Source: Haloplanus natans DSM 17983 (GTDB taxonomy: Archaea > Halobacteriota > Halobacteria > Halobacteriales > Haloferacaceae). Taken from it: DNA of 64,000 bases. The notes below the pieces were generated by a model. It made no database searches, was not told the origin of the DNA, and saw nothing but the letters and a program-made list of their open reading frames with translations. Positions 32,257 through 41,451 of this stretch are shown here, piece after piece. The position numbers were made by a program, and so were the translations under genes. The stretch covers positions 682,001-746,000 of the forward strand of contig NZ_KE386573.1 in the NCBI RefSeq assembly GCF_000427685.1, in the 5' to 3' direction. The number at the start of each line of letters is the position of its first letter. Position 1 is the first letter of the stretch.

Positions 32257-33467
32257 CACGGGTGATTCACACCGGCGACACCCACGTCGGCTACCGACAG
32301 TACCACTCGCCGGAGCGCCGGCAGGACTTCCTCGACGCGTTCGAGGCGGTGATCGACGACGTGATCGCGGGCGATATCGAGGCCCTCGTCCACGCCGGCG
32401 ACCTCTTTCACGACCGCCGGCCGGACCTCCCCGATCTGCTGGGCGTGCTCTCCGCGCTCCGCCGCCTCGACGCCGCCGACGTGCCTTTCCTCGCGGTCGT
32501 CGGCAACCACGAGGCGACCCGCGGGAGCCAGTGGCTCGACCTCTTCGAGGATCTCGGCCTGGCGACCCGACTCGGCGACGAGCCGACCCTCGTCGGCGAC
32601 ACCGCGTTCTACGGCCTGGATCACGTCCCCCGCTCGCGTCGCGACGACCTCGACTACGACTTCGCTCCCCCACCGGCCGACGCCGCGGCGACGGCCCTCG
32701 TCGGTCACGGCCTCTTTACCCCCTTCGCCCACGCCGACTGGGACACCGAGGAACTGCTCGACGCCGCCACCGTCGACTTCGACGCGGTCTTGCTCGGCGA
32801 CAACCACGTCCCGGACACGGCCCAGGTGAACGACACGTGGGTCACCTACTGCGGTTCGACCGAGCGAGCGAGCACGGACGAACGCGACGCCCGCGGCTAC
32901 AACCTCGTCGAGTTCGGCGCCGACGCGGGCGGGGACGCGGCGGTCGATATCCGCCGTCGCTCGCTCGACACCCGCCCGTTCGCCTTCGTCGACGTGGAAC
33001 TGTCCGAGGGCGAGGGTGTCGAGCGCGTCCGCGATCGCGTCCGCGAGTACGACCTCTCGGAGGCGGTGGCGGTGGTCTCCATCACGGGCGACGGCGACCC
33101 CGTCACGCCCGCGGCCGTCGAGGACGCGGCCCTTGACGAGGGCGCCCTTCTCGCTCGCGTGACGGATCACCGGGCGGTCGGCGGCGACACGGCAGCGGCG
33201 ATACCCGACGTCGACTTCGCCGACCCCGACGCGGCGGTTCGTGAGCGCGTGCGCGAGATGGACCTCTCCGACCTCGGTCGGCGCCTCGACGAGACGATTC
33301 GGGACGACGCGGTGGCCGACTCGAACGTCCGCGAGCGGGTGGCCTCGGCCGTCGGTGACGCCGTGGACGACGGGGCGCTCGAGGGGTCTTCGGCGACGGA
33401 CGCCGAGTCGACGACGGACGACGACGGCGGCAAACGGGATCAGGTCTCCATGGAGGACTTCTCGTGA
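32253..33467 (+). CDS. mre11: DNA double-strand-break repair nuclease Mre11
   Basis: 404 residues. The metallophosphoesterase nuclease domain covers residues 1 to about 250: '[19 protein letters not shown]' (metal ligands Asp and His), '[15 protein letters not shown]', 'VVGNHE' and '[10 protein letters not shown]'. A cap region follows, then an acidic C-terminal tail ('[16 protein letters not shown]') that may bind DNA or Rad50. With Rad50 it tethers and processes DNA ends; in haloarchaea it restrains homologous recombination, from published Haloferax and Halobacterium work as I recall. Its stop overlaps the rad50 start. Confidence 0.95.
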   Translation: MTRVIHTGDTHVGYRQYHSPERRQDFLDAFEAVIDDVIAGDIEALVHAGDLFHDRRPDLPDLLGVLSALRRLDAADVPFLAVVGNHEATRGSQWLDLFEDLGLATRLGDEPTLVGDTAFYGLDHVPRSRRDDLDYDFAPPPADAAATALVGHGLFTPFAHADWDTEELLDAATVDFDAVLLGDNHVPDTAQVNDTWVTYCGSTERASTDERDARGYNLVEFGADAGGDAAVDIRRRSLDTRPFAFVDVELSEGEGVERVRDRVREYDLSEAVAVVSITGDGDPVTPAAVEDAALDEGALLARVTDHRAVGGDTAAAIPDVDFADPDAAVRERVREMDLSDLGRRLDETIRDDAVADSNVRERVASAVGDAVDDGALEGSSATDAESTTDDDGGKRDQVSMEDFS

Positions 33468-36151
33468 AGTTCGACCGGATTCGACTGCGGAACTTCCGGC
33501 CGTACGCGGACGCCGACCTCGACTTGCGCGACGGCGTGACGGTCATCCACGGGCTCAACGGGAGCGGGAAATCCTCGCTCCTGGAGGCCTGTTTCTTCGC
33601 GCTCTACGGCTCGACGGCGCTTTCGGGGACGCTCGACGACGTGGTGACCAACGGCGCCGAGGAGACCGAGATCGACCTCCGGTTCACCCACGCCGACGCG
33701 GCGTATCACGTCCACCGCCGCCTCCGGGCGTCGGGCGAGCGGACGACGACCGCCGACTGCACGCTCGAGGGGCCGGACGCGACGGTCGAGGGCGCCCGCG
33801 ACGTGCGGGCGTTCGTCGTCGACCTGCTCCGGATGGACGCCGAGGCCTTTGTCAACTGCGCGTACGTCCGCCAGGGCGAGGTGAACCAGTTGATCAACGC
33901 GTCGCCGGCCCAGCGCCAGGACGTGATCGACGACCTCCTGCAGTTGGGGCGGCTGGAGGAGTACCGCGAGCGGGCCGGCGACGCCCGCCTCGGTGTCGAG
34001 GACGTACGCACCGGGAAACGGGCCGAACTCCGGAAGGTGGAGTCACGAATCGAGGAGAAAGAGGGAAAGAACCTCTACGGCGCACTCGACGATCTGGAGT
34101 CGACGCTGTCCGAGGTGGATTCGAAGATCGACCGCTACGAGACACAGCGCGAGAAGGCCGAGGAGACGAAAGCGGCGGCCGAGTCGACCCTCGAGGAGTA
34201 CGCGGAGAACCGCGCCGAACTCGACTCGATCGAGGGGGATATCGAGGAGCTGGAGTCGACGATCCGGGCGGCCGAATCGGAGCGCGAGACGGAGCGCGAG
34301 CGGATCGTGGCGGCGCGCGAGCGGATCTCGGAGCTGGAGGCCGAGCTCGACGACTGCCTCGACCCGGCGGGGCTGGACGCGGCGACCGAGGCGGCCGTCG
34401 AGACGCGGCGCGCCGAACTCGACGAGCGCGAGGCCGAGTATCGCGAGGCCCGAACCGAGGCGAACGCCTCGGCGACGGGGCTCCGGAACCAGGCGACGAA
34501 CCTGACGGAGAAGGCCGACGACTTGGCCGAACGGGCCGACCGGGCGGCGGAGCGCGCCGACGAGTTGCGCGACGACGCCGACGACGCCGAGGCGGCGGCC
34601 ACGGAGCGCGAGGAGCGCGTCGCCGAACTGGAGCGCGAGGCGGCGACGCTGGCCACCCGGTTCGAGGACGCGCCGGCCGACCGCGGCGAGGCTGCGGCCC
34701 GCCGGGCCGACTGCCGCGAGCGGCGTGGCGAGATCCGCGAGCGCATCGCGGAACTGGAGGCCAAACTGGAGTCGGCAGAGGAGCGCGTCGCCGAGGCCGA
34801 GGCGCTGCTGGCGGCCGGCAACTGCCCCGAATGCGGCCAGCCGGTCGAGGACGCCCCGCACGCCGATCCCGCACAGCACCGAGAGCGCGTCGCGGAGTTG
34901 GAGGCCGACCTGGCCGACGCCCGCGACGAGGCGTCGGCCCTCGACGATCGGATCGACGCCCTCGACGACTTGGTCGACGCCGAGGATCGACTCGCCGAAG
35001 TCGAGGCGGAGCGCGACCGACTCGGCGAGCGGGCCACGGAGAAACGCGAGGAGGCGGCGACGCTGCGCGAACGGGCCGAGGAACGGGCGGCGGCGGCGAC
35101 GGACCTGCGCGAGCAGGCGGCCGAGACGCGCGAGGTGGCCGCGGCGAAACGCGAGGAAGCCGAGGCGGCCGCGGAGCGCGTCGAGTCGCTGACCGCCGAT
35201 CTGGAGTCGATCGCCGACCGCCGGGAGCGGGTCGACGCCGTCGCGGATCGACTGGAGCGGATCGCCGACCTCGAAGACGAGATCGAGCGCCGTCGCGAGC
35301 GCGCCGAGAGCATCGCGGAGACCAACGACGAGCGTCGGGAGCGGTTGGCCGAGAAACGGACCCGCCGCGACGAACTCGACGCGGCCGTCGACGAGGACGC
35401 TATCGAGGCCGCCCGCGAACGGAAGGCGAACGCCGAGGAGTATCTGGAGAACGTCGACGCGGAACTCGACACGCTCGCGGAACGACGCGACGGGATTCAG
35501 ACGAAGATCGGCGGCGTCCGGAGCGAGATCGAGACACTGGAGTCGCTGCGGACGGAGCGCGCGGAACTCGCCGAGCGGGTCGCCGCCCTCGACGACCTGC
35601 ACGCGGAGGTCGAACGGCTCGAAGCGACCTACGGCGACCTGCGCGCGGAACTCCGCCAGCGCAACGTCGAGACGCTCGAACGCCTCCTGAACGAGACGTT
35701 CGACCTCGTCTACGGCAACGACGCCTACGCCCACCTGCGCCTGAACGGCGAGTACGAACTCTCGGTCGTCCAGAAAGACGGAAGCGAACTCGACCCGACC
35801 CAGCTCTCGGGCGGGGAGCGAGCCCTGTTCAACCTCAGCCTCCGGTGTGCGATCTACCGGTTGCTGGCGGAGGGTATCGACGGCGCGGCGCCGATGCCGC
35901 CGCTCATCCTCGACGAACCCACCGTGTTCCTCGATTCGGGGCACGTCTCGCGGCTGGTCGATCTGGTCGCCGAGATGCGCGATCTGGGCGTGGCCCAGAT
36001 CGTCATCGTCAGCCACGACGAGGAACTCGTGGGCGCGGCCGACGACCTCGTGCGCGTCGAGAAGGACCCGCGGACGAATCGTTCGACGGTGTCCCGGTCG
36101 GAGACCGACACGCTCGATGCCGCGGCGGTGGCCGGGGAGTCGGGCGACTGA
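33464..36151 (+). CDS. rad50: DNA double-strand-break repair ATPase Rad50
   Basis: 895-residue SMC-like ATPase partner of Mre11, started by GTG inside the mre11 stop (GTGA). Walker A is '[23 protein letters not shown]' (residues about 27-40). A very long coiled coil occupies residues about 170-740 and is split near the middle by the zinc hook '[12 protein letters not shown]' (about residues 449-460), where two molecules join through Zn. The C-terminal lobe has the signature '[14 protein letters not shown]' and Walker B '[13 protein letters not shown]', then '[10 protein letters not shown]'. All catalytic elements are intact. Confidence 0.96.
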   Translation: MKFDRIRLRNFRPYADADLDLRDGVTVIHGLNGSGKSSLLEACFFALYGSTALSGTLDDVVTNGAEETEIDLRFTHADAAYHVHRRLRASGERTTTADCTLEGPDATVEGARDVRAFVVDLLRMDAEAFVNCAYVRQGEVNQLINASPAQRQDVIDDLLQLGRLEEYRERAGDARLGVEDVRTGKRAELRKVESRIEEKEGKNLYGALDDLESTLSEVDSKIDRYETQREKAEETKAAAESTLEEYAENRAELDSIEGDIEELESTIRAAESERETERERIVAARERISELEAELDDCLDPAGLDAATEAAVETRRAELDEREAEYREARTEANASATGLRNQATNLTEKADDLAERADRAAERADELRDDADDAEAAATEREERVAELEREAATLATRFEDAPADRGEAAARRADCRERRGEIRERIAELEAKLESAEERVAEAEALLAAGNCPECGQPVEDAPHADPAQHRERVAELEADLADARDEASALDDRIDALDDLVDAEDRLAEVEAERDRLGERATEKREEAATLRERAEERAAAATDLREQAAETREVAAAKREEAEAAAERVESLTADLESIADRRERVDAVADRLERIADLEDEIERRRERAESIAETNDERRERLAEKRTRRDELDAAVDEDAIEAARERKANAEEYLENVDAELDTLAERRDGIQTKIGGVRSEIETLESLRTERAELAERVAALDDLHAEVERLEATYGDLRAELRQRNVETLERLLNETFDLVYGNDAYAHLRLNGEYELSVVQKDGSELDPTQLSGGERALFNLSLRCAIYRLLAEGIDGAAPMPPLILDEPTVFLDSGHVSRLVDLVAEMRDLGVAQIVIVSHDEELVGAADDLVRVEKDPRTNRSTVSRSETDTLDAAAVAGESGD

Positions 36152-36163
36152 TCGCTCGGCTGA

Positions 36164-36592
36164 CTACTTCCCGCCGGCACGCAGCCGTGCCACGGCGTCG
36201 TGTGTCGTCTCGGTCGCCTCGTAGCCGCGCTCGCCCGCGACGCGTGCCTCGTCGATCAGGCCGGCCGCCCGGAACTCCGCCAGCAACCCGTGTAGGTCGC
36301 TCTCACAGAGGTCGTATGCGTCGAGGAGGGTTCGTACACCGGTTGGCCCCCGGTCGACGAGTTCGACGAGGAGGCCGAGTGCGCGGTCGTTCGGCGTCGC
36401 GGTGAGGACGCGCCGGACTGGGCCGGGAACCGCTTCGGCGGCGGTCGAGAGCGGCGACGCTTCGCCGACCGTGAGGTCGGCGTTCGGCACGTAGCGCTCC
36501 TCGCCGGTGTCGGGGTCGCGAACGAGGCTCGACTCCGACGACCGCTTCACGAGCAGGTAGCGCCGGCCCTCGTCGTCCCGGACGGTTCGCAT
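36164..36592 (-). CDS. Haloarchaeal winged-helix-like protein of unknown function
   Basis: 142 residues. The N terminus ('RTVRDDEGRRYLLVKRSSESSLVRDPDTGEERYV') is a small beta domain; residues about 60-140 are helical and look like a winged helix ('DRALGLLVELVDRGPTGVRTLLDAYDLCESDLHGLLAEF', seen in pieces). Conserved in haloarchaea to my memory, without assigned role. It is convergent with rad50 (12 bp) and lies 25 bp downstream of the membrane gene at 36618, likely the same operon. Confidence 0.7.
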   Translation of the reverse strand: MRTVRDDEGRRYLLVKRSSESSLVRDPDTGEERYVPNADLTVGEASPLSTAAEAVPGPVRRVLTATPNDRALGLLVELVDRGPTGVRTLLDAYDLCESDLHGLLAEFRAAGLIDEARVAGERGYEATETTHDAVARLRAGGK

Positions 36593-36617
36593 ACAGGTTG
36601 GGAGCGGCGCCGCGGAG

Positions 36618-36989
36618 TTAGGCGTTCCGCTCGGGGTCGGCGTCGTCCTCGCCGGCGTTGTGACGCCGGTCGAAGGCGCGGTAATGCTGGGACACCCGGA
36701 AGCCGGCGAGGGCGCCGAGGGCGACGGCTGCGCCGCCCCACAGCCACCACCCGCGGAAGTAGACGAGCATCGGGCCGAGGCTGAGACCGAAGAGGGCGAC
36801 GTTGGCGAGGACGACGCTCCGCCAGAACGTCTCCAGAATCTCGGGGTCGACGTCTTTCTCCTCTACCGACGGCGTCGGAATCCGTGGTAGGTCACGCTCC
36901 GGGTCGCCCCAGCGCGACTCCGGGTCCGTCTCCTCGGGTTCGTCGGGCCACGGATCGAACACACTCTCCGAGAGCGAACGGGACGGCAA
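36618..36989 (-). CDS. Two-span haloarchaeal membrane protein
   Basis: 123 residues: an acidic, Pro-rich N-terminal cytoplasmic part ('DPWPDEPEETDPESRW', 'DLPRIPTPSVEEKDVDPEIL'), two transmembrane helices ('SVVLANVALFGLSLGPMLVYF' and 'WWLWGGAAVALGALAGF') and an acidic tail. No catalytic residues are evident. It belongs to a small haloarchaeal family without known role. Upstream partner of the gene at 36164. Confidence 0.7.
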   Translation of the reverse strand: MPSRSLSESVFDPWPDEPEETDPESRWGDPERDLPRIPTPSVEEKDVDPEILETFWRSVVLANVALFGLSLGPMLVYFRGWWLWGGAAVALGALAGFRVSQHYRAFDRRHNAGEDDADPERNA

Positions 36990-37007
36990 AAGGGTTCGGT
37001 TGGCGCG

Positions 37008-37187
37008 TTAAGCGAGTTCGCGTATCGGCACAGCGGCCGACGACTCCACCCACGCGAGCGGGTTCTCCGCGTCGTACAGTACGGTTCCGTCCTCCACTTC
37101 GTAGGCTTCGACGGTGTCGATACCGTCGTGATCCGGACGCCGCGTGTCCGCACTGTCCCACCGGCCTGCGTCGACGTGGTCGGACAT
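37008..37187 (-). CDS. Small acidic haloarchaeal protein
   Basis: 59 residues ('SDHVDAGRWDSADTRRP', 'GIDTVEAYEVEDGTVLYDAENPLAWVESS') with a compact beta-rich pattern; a similar short family occurs next to polB in related genomes as far as I recall. An in-frame ATG two codons upstream is possible. It is divergent from polB across a 107-bp promoter region that contains the interrupted palindrome GACAT-N5-ATGTC (37213-37227). Function unknown. Confidence 0.65.
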   Translation of the reverse strand: MSDHVDAGRWDSADTRRPDHDGIDTVEAYEVEDGTVLYDAENPLAWVESSAAVPIRELA

Positions 37188-37294
37188 CGTCACGGACCGT
37201 GGTACGAAATGACATGGTATATGTCTTGTTGTCGTGGCAGGAGTTCCGCGGGCGAGTGGCGGGGTTTTTACCGGGGAGTGCCGAAGGGGCCGGC

Positions 37295-40200
37295 ATGACT
37301 CAGACCGAACTCACCGGGTCTTGGGAGACGGCGGATTCCGAGAGGCCCGACGCTGAGGCGGTCGCCGTCGCGGGCGACGCCGTGCAGTCGGTCAGTGAAG
37401 TGATCGACGCATCGGAACTGAAGTTCCCCGATCCCGACGGGACGGTCGACCTCGCGGTCACGCAGGTCGACTACACCGTCGAGGGCCAGGGTAGCGACGA
37501 GTACCCCGTCGTCCACCTGTTCGGTCGGACGCCGGACGGCGACGCCGAACACGTCCGCGTACTGGGGTTCGAGCCGTACTTTTACGCGCCGACCGCGAGT
37601 CTCGACGACGACGACCTCGACCGCGACGTGATCACGCGGACCGAAGACGGCTACGAGAGCATCCGTGGCGAGCCGCTGACGAAAATCTGCACCCGGACGC
37701 CCCGCGACGTGGGGCAGATTCGCGACGAGTTCGACCACTTCGAGGCGGACATCCTCTTTCCCAACCGCCTGCTGATCGACAAGGACATCGGCAGCGGCGT
37801 TCGGGTTCCGGTTCGACGCTTGGAGAGCGGGTCGATACAGGTTCCACACGACGAGATTCGGGCCGTCGAGGTGCCGACCGACCTCCGGGTCAACACCTTC
37901 GACATCGAGGTCGACGACCGCTCGGGCTTCCCGGAGGACGGCGAGGAGCCGATCATCTGTCTCACCAGCCACGACTCGCGGCGTGACGAGTACGTCGTGT
38001 GGCTCTTCGATCCGGATACGGGGGTCACACCACCGGAGGCGCTTGACGGGTACGAACCCTTCGGGGACGAACTCGAAGCCGACGTGCGCGTCTTCGAGAC
38101 CGAGGAGGCCATGATCGACGCGTACGTCGAATACGTCGAGAGCGAAACCGATCCCGACGTAATAACGGGCTGGAACTGTCTTCCCGGCGACACCCCGGTC
38201 CTTTTGACCGATGGCACGGAGCGTAAAATTCGCGACATTCAGATCGGCGACACCGTCGTCGGCAACGAGGACCGACGAACGACCGCCGCGGAAGTGACTG
38301 ACAAGTGGAAGAGTGAAAAACCGGTTCTCGAGTTCACTCTCTCCGACGGGACTTCACTCCGGTCGTCGAGCGAACATCAAGTCATGGTCGGCGACGACGA
38401 CTCAGTCGACTGGAAAGAAGGCGGGGATATCGAACCGGGGGAGTACGTTCTCAAACCTAGAAAACTGACCGTTGAAGACGAATCCGTCCCGGTGCTCTCG
38501 GAGTTGGTTCCAATCGAAAACCAGCGATTCGCCGATGCGGATTCTGTCAAGGCGTTCAAAGAGGCGCTCCCGCACGGCGCCGTCACCGACCTCGCGGACC
38601 AGTTCGACCTCGCGACGGGAACGCTCTACCACCCGCGGACGGATGTGTGGACGCCGAAACGATGTTCGATCGCTGCCGAGAAGTACGATATCCCGCTTCC
38701 GGATGGAGGCCGGACGTATCGTCGTACTCGTGCCGACCTCGACAGGCGACTCACCGAACGGGAGGCGTATCTCGCTGGACTCGTCTTGACGGACGGGACG
38801 ATGTCAGCCGAGGGCGGGATTCGGTTTTACAATACTTGCGAGGAGCTACACAACCAGTTCCCTGGTGAGAACAAGCTACAGCCGGACGGGACGGGGTGTT
38901 ATAAACAGAACGTCCTCGACTACGCGATGTTGCATGCGTTCAACGGGCTGGGAATCCCGTTCGGTGACAAAAACGACGGCCCTGTCGATCTCTCGACGGT
39001 GTACGAACTGCCCGAGGAGTACATTGCCCGGTTCCTCGCGGGCGCCATTGATGGCGACGGCAATGTTTCGAACTCGGTTACGGTCGCAGCTGAAAACCGG
39101 TCCATCGGCAAGTGGTACGCCAAACTGTTCCGACGGCTCGGCGTCTACGCCCAACAACGAGAGAACGTCGTTCGAGTTCCCGATGCCGAGCGCGACATTG
39201 AGCGACTGAAGCGAACTGTTCTCCCGCATATGTGTCACCCGGAGAAATCACGGGCACTTTCGAACCTCAGTGGCGGAAAAAGCGGACGAACGGAGGACAT
39301 CCCGTACGCGCTCTTCGAGGCCGAATCGGGCAGTGACGCTCGGCGCATCGCTCGGGACAAGCATCGGCGAGGAATCGCACTCAAGCGTCACGAAACAACC
39401 GTCGAGGCGTGGGAAGAGTACGTCTTCGTGGCCGTCGAGAACGTCGAGCAGGTAGGAACCGAAACGACGTACGACATCGAGACGACCACACACAACTTCA
39501 TCGCTGACGACTGTCTCGTTCACAACTGTGACGACTTCGACGCGCCGTATCTCATCGACCGGATGGAGGAACTGCAGGGTCGCCACCACGATTACGACCT
39601 GAACCCCGACCGCCTCTCGCGGGTCGGCGAGGTGTGGCGGAGCGACTGGGGTGGGCCGACGATCAAGGGCCGGGTCGTCTTCGACCTGCTCTACGCCTAC
39701 AAGCGCACGCAGTTCACCGAACTGGAGTCCTACCGCCTCGACGCGGTGGGTGAACAGGAACTCGGCGCCGGCAAGGAGCGCTACGCGGGCGACATCGGCG
39801 ACCTGTGGGAGGAGGACCCCGAACGACTGCTGGAGTACAACCTCCGGGACGTGGAACTGTGTGTCGAACTCGACCGCAAGCGCGACATCATCTCCTTTTG
39901 GGACGAGGTGCGGACGTTCGTCGGCTGTAAGCTGGAGGATGCCCCGACGCCCGGGGACGCGGTGGACGTCTACGTCCTCCACAAGGTCCACGGGAACTTC
40001 GCCCTTCCCTCGAAGGGCCGGGCGGACGCCGAGGACTACGAGGGCGGGGCCGTCTTCGACCCGATCACGGGGGTCAAAGAGAACGTAAGTGTTCTTGATC
40101 TGAAAAGTTTGTATCCGATGTGCATGGTGACGATCAACGCCTCCCCGGAGACGAAAGTCGATCCCGAGGGCTACGACGGCGACACCTACCACGCCCCCAA

Positions 40201-41347
40201 CGGCACCCACTTCCGGAAGGAACCGGACGGCGTCATCCGGGAGATGGTCGACGAGTTGCTGGAAGAACGGGAGGAAAAGAAGGCCGAACGGAACGCCAAC
40301 GACCCCGGCAGCGAGGCGTACGAGCAGTACGATCGGGAACAGCAAGCTGTCAAAGTTATTATGAATTCTTTATATGGGGTGTTGGGATGGGATCGCTTCC
40401 GTCTCTACGACAAGGAGATGGGCGCAGCCGTCACGGCGACGGGACGCGATGTAATTGAATACACCGAGCGGGTCGTAAACCGAAATGACAAAAAAGTTAT
40501 ATATGGCGATACTGACAGCGTTATGATAGAATTGGGGGCGGGTGTCTCCACTGAGGACGCAATCGAGCAGTCCTTCCAAATCGAGGAACGCATCAACGAC
40601 TCCTACGACGAGTTCGCACGCGACGAACTGAACGTCGCCCTAGACGAGGGCGAAGAACACCGCTTCCAGATCGAGTTCGAGAAGCTCTATCGACGGTTCT
40701 TCCAGGCAGGGAAGAAGAAACGCTACGCGGGCCACATCGTCTGGAAGGAGGGCAAACACGTCGACGACATCGACATCACGGGCTTCGAGTACAAGCGCTC
40801 GGACATCGCGCCGATCACGAAGGAAGTCCAGCGTCGGGTGATCGAGATGATCGTCACCGGCGACGACGTGGACGACATCGAGGAGTACGTCTACGACGTG
40901 ATCGAGGATTTCGAGGCGGGGAACGTCGACTTGGACGACGTGGGGATTCCGGGCGGCATCGGCAAGCGTCTGGGCGCCTACGACACCGACACGGCACAGG
41001 TCCGGGGCGCGAAGTACGCGAACCTCCTTCTCGGCACCAACTTCCAGCGCGGGAGCAAGCCCAAACGCCTGTACCTGAAGAAGGTTCACCCGGACTTCTT
41101 CCGCCAACTGGAGGAGGAGGGCCGCTTCGACCCACAGACCGATCCGCTCTACGCCGAGTTCAAGCGTGATCCGGACGTGATCTGTTTCGAATACGCCGAT
41201 CAGGTTCCGGACGCGTTCGAAATCGACTGGGACAAGATGCTGGAGAAGACGCTCAAAGGGCCGATCGAGCGGATTATCGAGGCGCTCGGCCTCTCGTGGA
41301 ACGAGGTCAAAAGCGGGCAGCGACAGACCGGACTCGGCCAGTTCTGA
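37295..41347 (+). CDS. polB: B-family replicative DNA polymerase, intein-containing precursor
   Basis: 1350-residue precursor that would give a 900-residue polymerase after removing the 450-residue intein (codons 295-744). The exonuclease domain has Exo I 'VNTFDIEVDD' and Exo II 'DVITGWN' split by the intein from 'CDDFDAPYL'. Polymerase motifs are region II 'LDLKSLYPMCMV', region III 'KVIMNSLYGVLGW' and region I 'VIYGDTDSVM' (catalytic Asp pair). The ATG at 37295 follows a TTTTTA box by about 25 nt; the frame runs far upstream but has no promoter or homology there. Three stretches (40085-40123, 40343-40390, 40449-40540) use unusually AT-rich codons. Confidence 0.96.
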   Translation: MTQTELTGSWETADSERPDAEAVAVAGDAVQSVSEVIDASELKFPDPDGTVDLAVTQVDYTVEGQGSDEYPVVHLFGRTPDGDAEHVRVLGFEPYFYAPTASLDDDDLDRDVITRTEDGYESIRGEPLTKICTRTPRDVGQIRDEFDHFEADILFPNRLLIDKDIGSGVRVPVRRLESGSIQVPHDEIRAVEVPTDLRVNTFDIEVDDRSGFPEDGEEPIICLTSHDSRRDEYVVWLFDPDTGVTPPEALDGYEPFGDELEADVRVFETEEAMIDAYVEYVESETDPDVITGWNCLPGDTPVLLTDGTERKIRDIQIGDTVVGNEDRRTTAAEVTDKWKSEKPVLEFTLSDGTSLRSSSEHQVMVGDDDSVDWKEGGDIEPGEYVLKPRKLTVEDESVPVLSELVPIENQRFADADSVKAFKEALPHGAVTDLADQFDLATGTLYHPRTDVWTPKRCSIAAEKYDIPLPDGGRTYRRTRADLDRRLTEREAYLAGLVLTDGTMSAEGGIRFYNTCEELHNQFPGENKLQPDGTGCYKQNVLDYAMLHAFNGLGIPFGDKNDGPVDLSTVYELPEEYIARFLAGAIDGDGNVSNSVTVAAENRSIGKWYAKLFRRLGVYAQQRENVVRVPDAERDIERLKRTVLPHMCHPEKSRALSNLSGGKSGRTEDIPYALFEAESGSDARRIARDKHRRGIALKRHETTVEAWEEYVFVAVENVEQVGTETTYDIETTTHNFIADDCLVHNCDDFDAPYLIDRMEELQGRHHDYDLNPDRLSRVGEVWRSDWGGPTIKGRVVFDLLYAYKRTQFTELESYRLDAVGEQELGAGKERYAGDIGDLWEEDPERLLEYNLRDVELCVELDRKRDIISFWDEVRTFVGCKLEDAPTPGDAVDVYVLHKVHGNFALPSKGRADAEDYEGGAVFDPITGVKENVSVLDLKSLYPMCMVTINASPETKVDPEGYDGDTYHAPNGTHFRKEPDGVIREMVDELLEEREEKKAERNANDPGSEAYEQYDREQQAVKVIMNSLYGVLGWDRFRLYDKEMGAAVTATGRDVIEYTERVVNRNDKKVIYGDTDSVMIELGAGVSTEDAIEQSFQIEERINDSYDEFARDELNVALDEGEEHRFQIEFEKLYRRFFQAGKKKRYAGHIVWKEGKHVDDIDITGFEYKRSDIAPITKEVQRRVIEMIVTGDDVDDIEEYVYDVIEDFEAGNVDLDDVGIPGGIGKRLGAYDTDTAQVRGAKYANLLLGTNFQRGSKPKRLYLKKVHPDFFRQLEEEGRFDPQTDPLYAEFKRDPDVICFEYADQVPDAFEIDWDKMLEKTLKGPIERIIEALGLSWNEVKSGQRQTGLGQF
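38177..39526 (+). mobile_element. Intein with LAGLIDADG homing endonuclease in PolB (Exo II site)
   Basis: 450 codons inserted between GWN and CDDFD. Block A is 'CLPGDTPVLLTDG' with Cys as first residue. Block B is around 'SSSEHQVMVG'. The two LAGLIDADG-type endonuclease motifs are 'YLAGLVLTDGTM' and 'FLAGAIDGDGNV'. Block F/G is 'TYDIETTTHNFIADDCLVHN', ending in His-Asn, with Cys as the +1 extein residue. All splicing residues are present, so it should excise itself, and both endonuclease catalytic acidic residues (TDG, DGDG) are retained, so homing may still be active. Its GC content is visibly lower than that of the flanking polymerase. Confidence 0.95.
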
Positions 41348-41353
41348 AACTCT

Positions 41354-41358
41354 CTTTT
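41354..41358 (+). terminator. T-run after polB
   Basis: TTTTT about 10 bases after the polB stop codon, in the C/T-rich stretch CTCTCTTTTTC. Archaeal termination often occurs at such U-tracts without a hairpin. Confidence 0.4.
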
Positions 41359-41365
41359 TCGCTGC

Positions 41366-41451
41366 GAAAATAATAGTTATCGAAGGAAGAACTCGAAGGG
41401 GGAGAATGCGTAAGCATTATGCGTCTAACAACCTACCTTCACGGTAGGGTT
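41366..41451 (+). promoter_or_regulatory. Promoter and leader hairpins of the suf operon
   Basis: An AT-rich promoter (AATAATAGTTATC, 41367-41379) is followed by two short inverted repeats before the sufC ATG. The first is AATGC-GTAA-GCATT (41405-41418). The second is AACCTACC-TTCAC-GGTAGGGTT (41430-41451), whose right arm runs into the start codon. These could be operators for an iron-dependent repressor or leader hairpins controlling translation. Confidence 0.55.

Noticed and set aside
34043-36016. 657-residue open frame antisense to rad50
   Set aside because: Shadow of a GC-rich coding strand; repeated Leu/Gly/Arg patterns mirror the Rad50 coiled coil, with no promoter.
33241-36405. 1054-residue open frame overlapping mre11 and rad50
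   Set aside because: It reads as Arg/Gly-rich sequence typical of the +1 frame of GC-rich genes; the rad50 frame has all family motifs.
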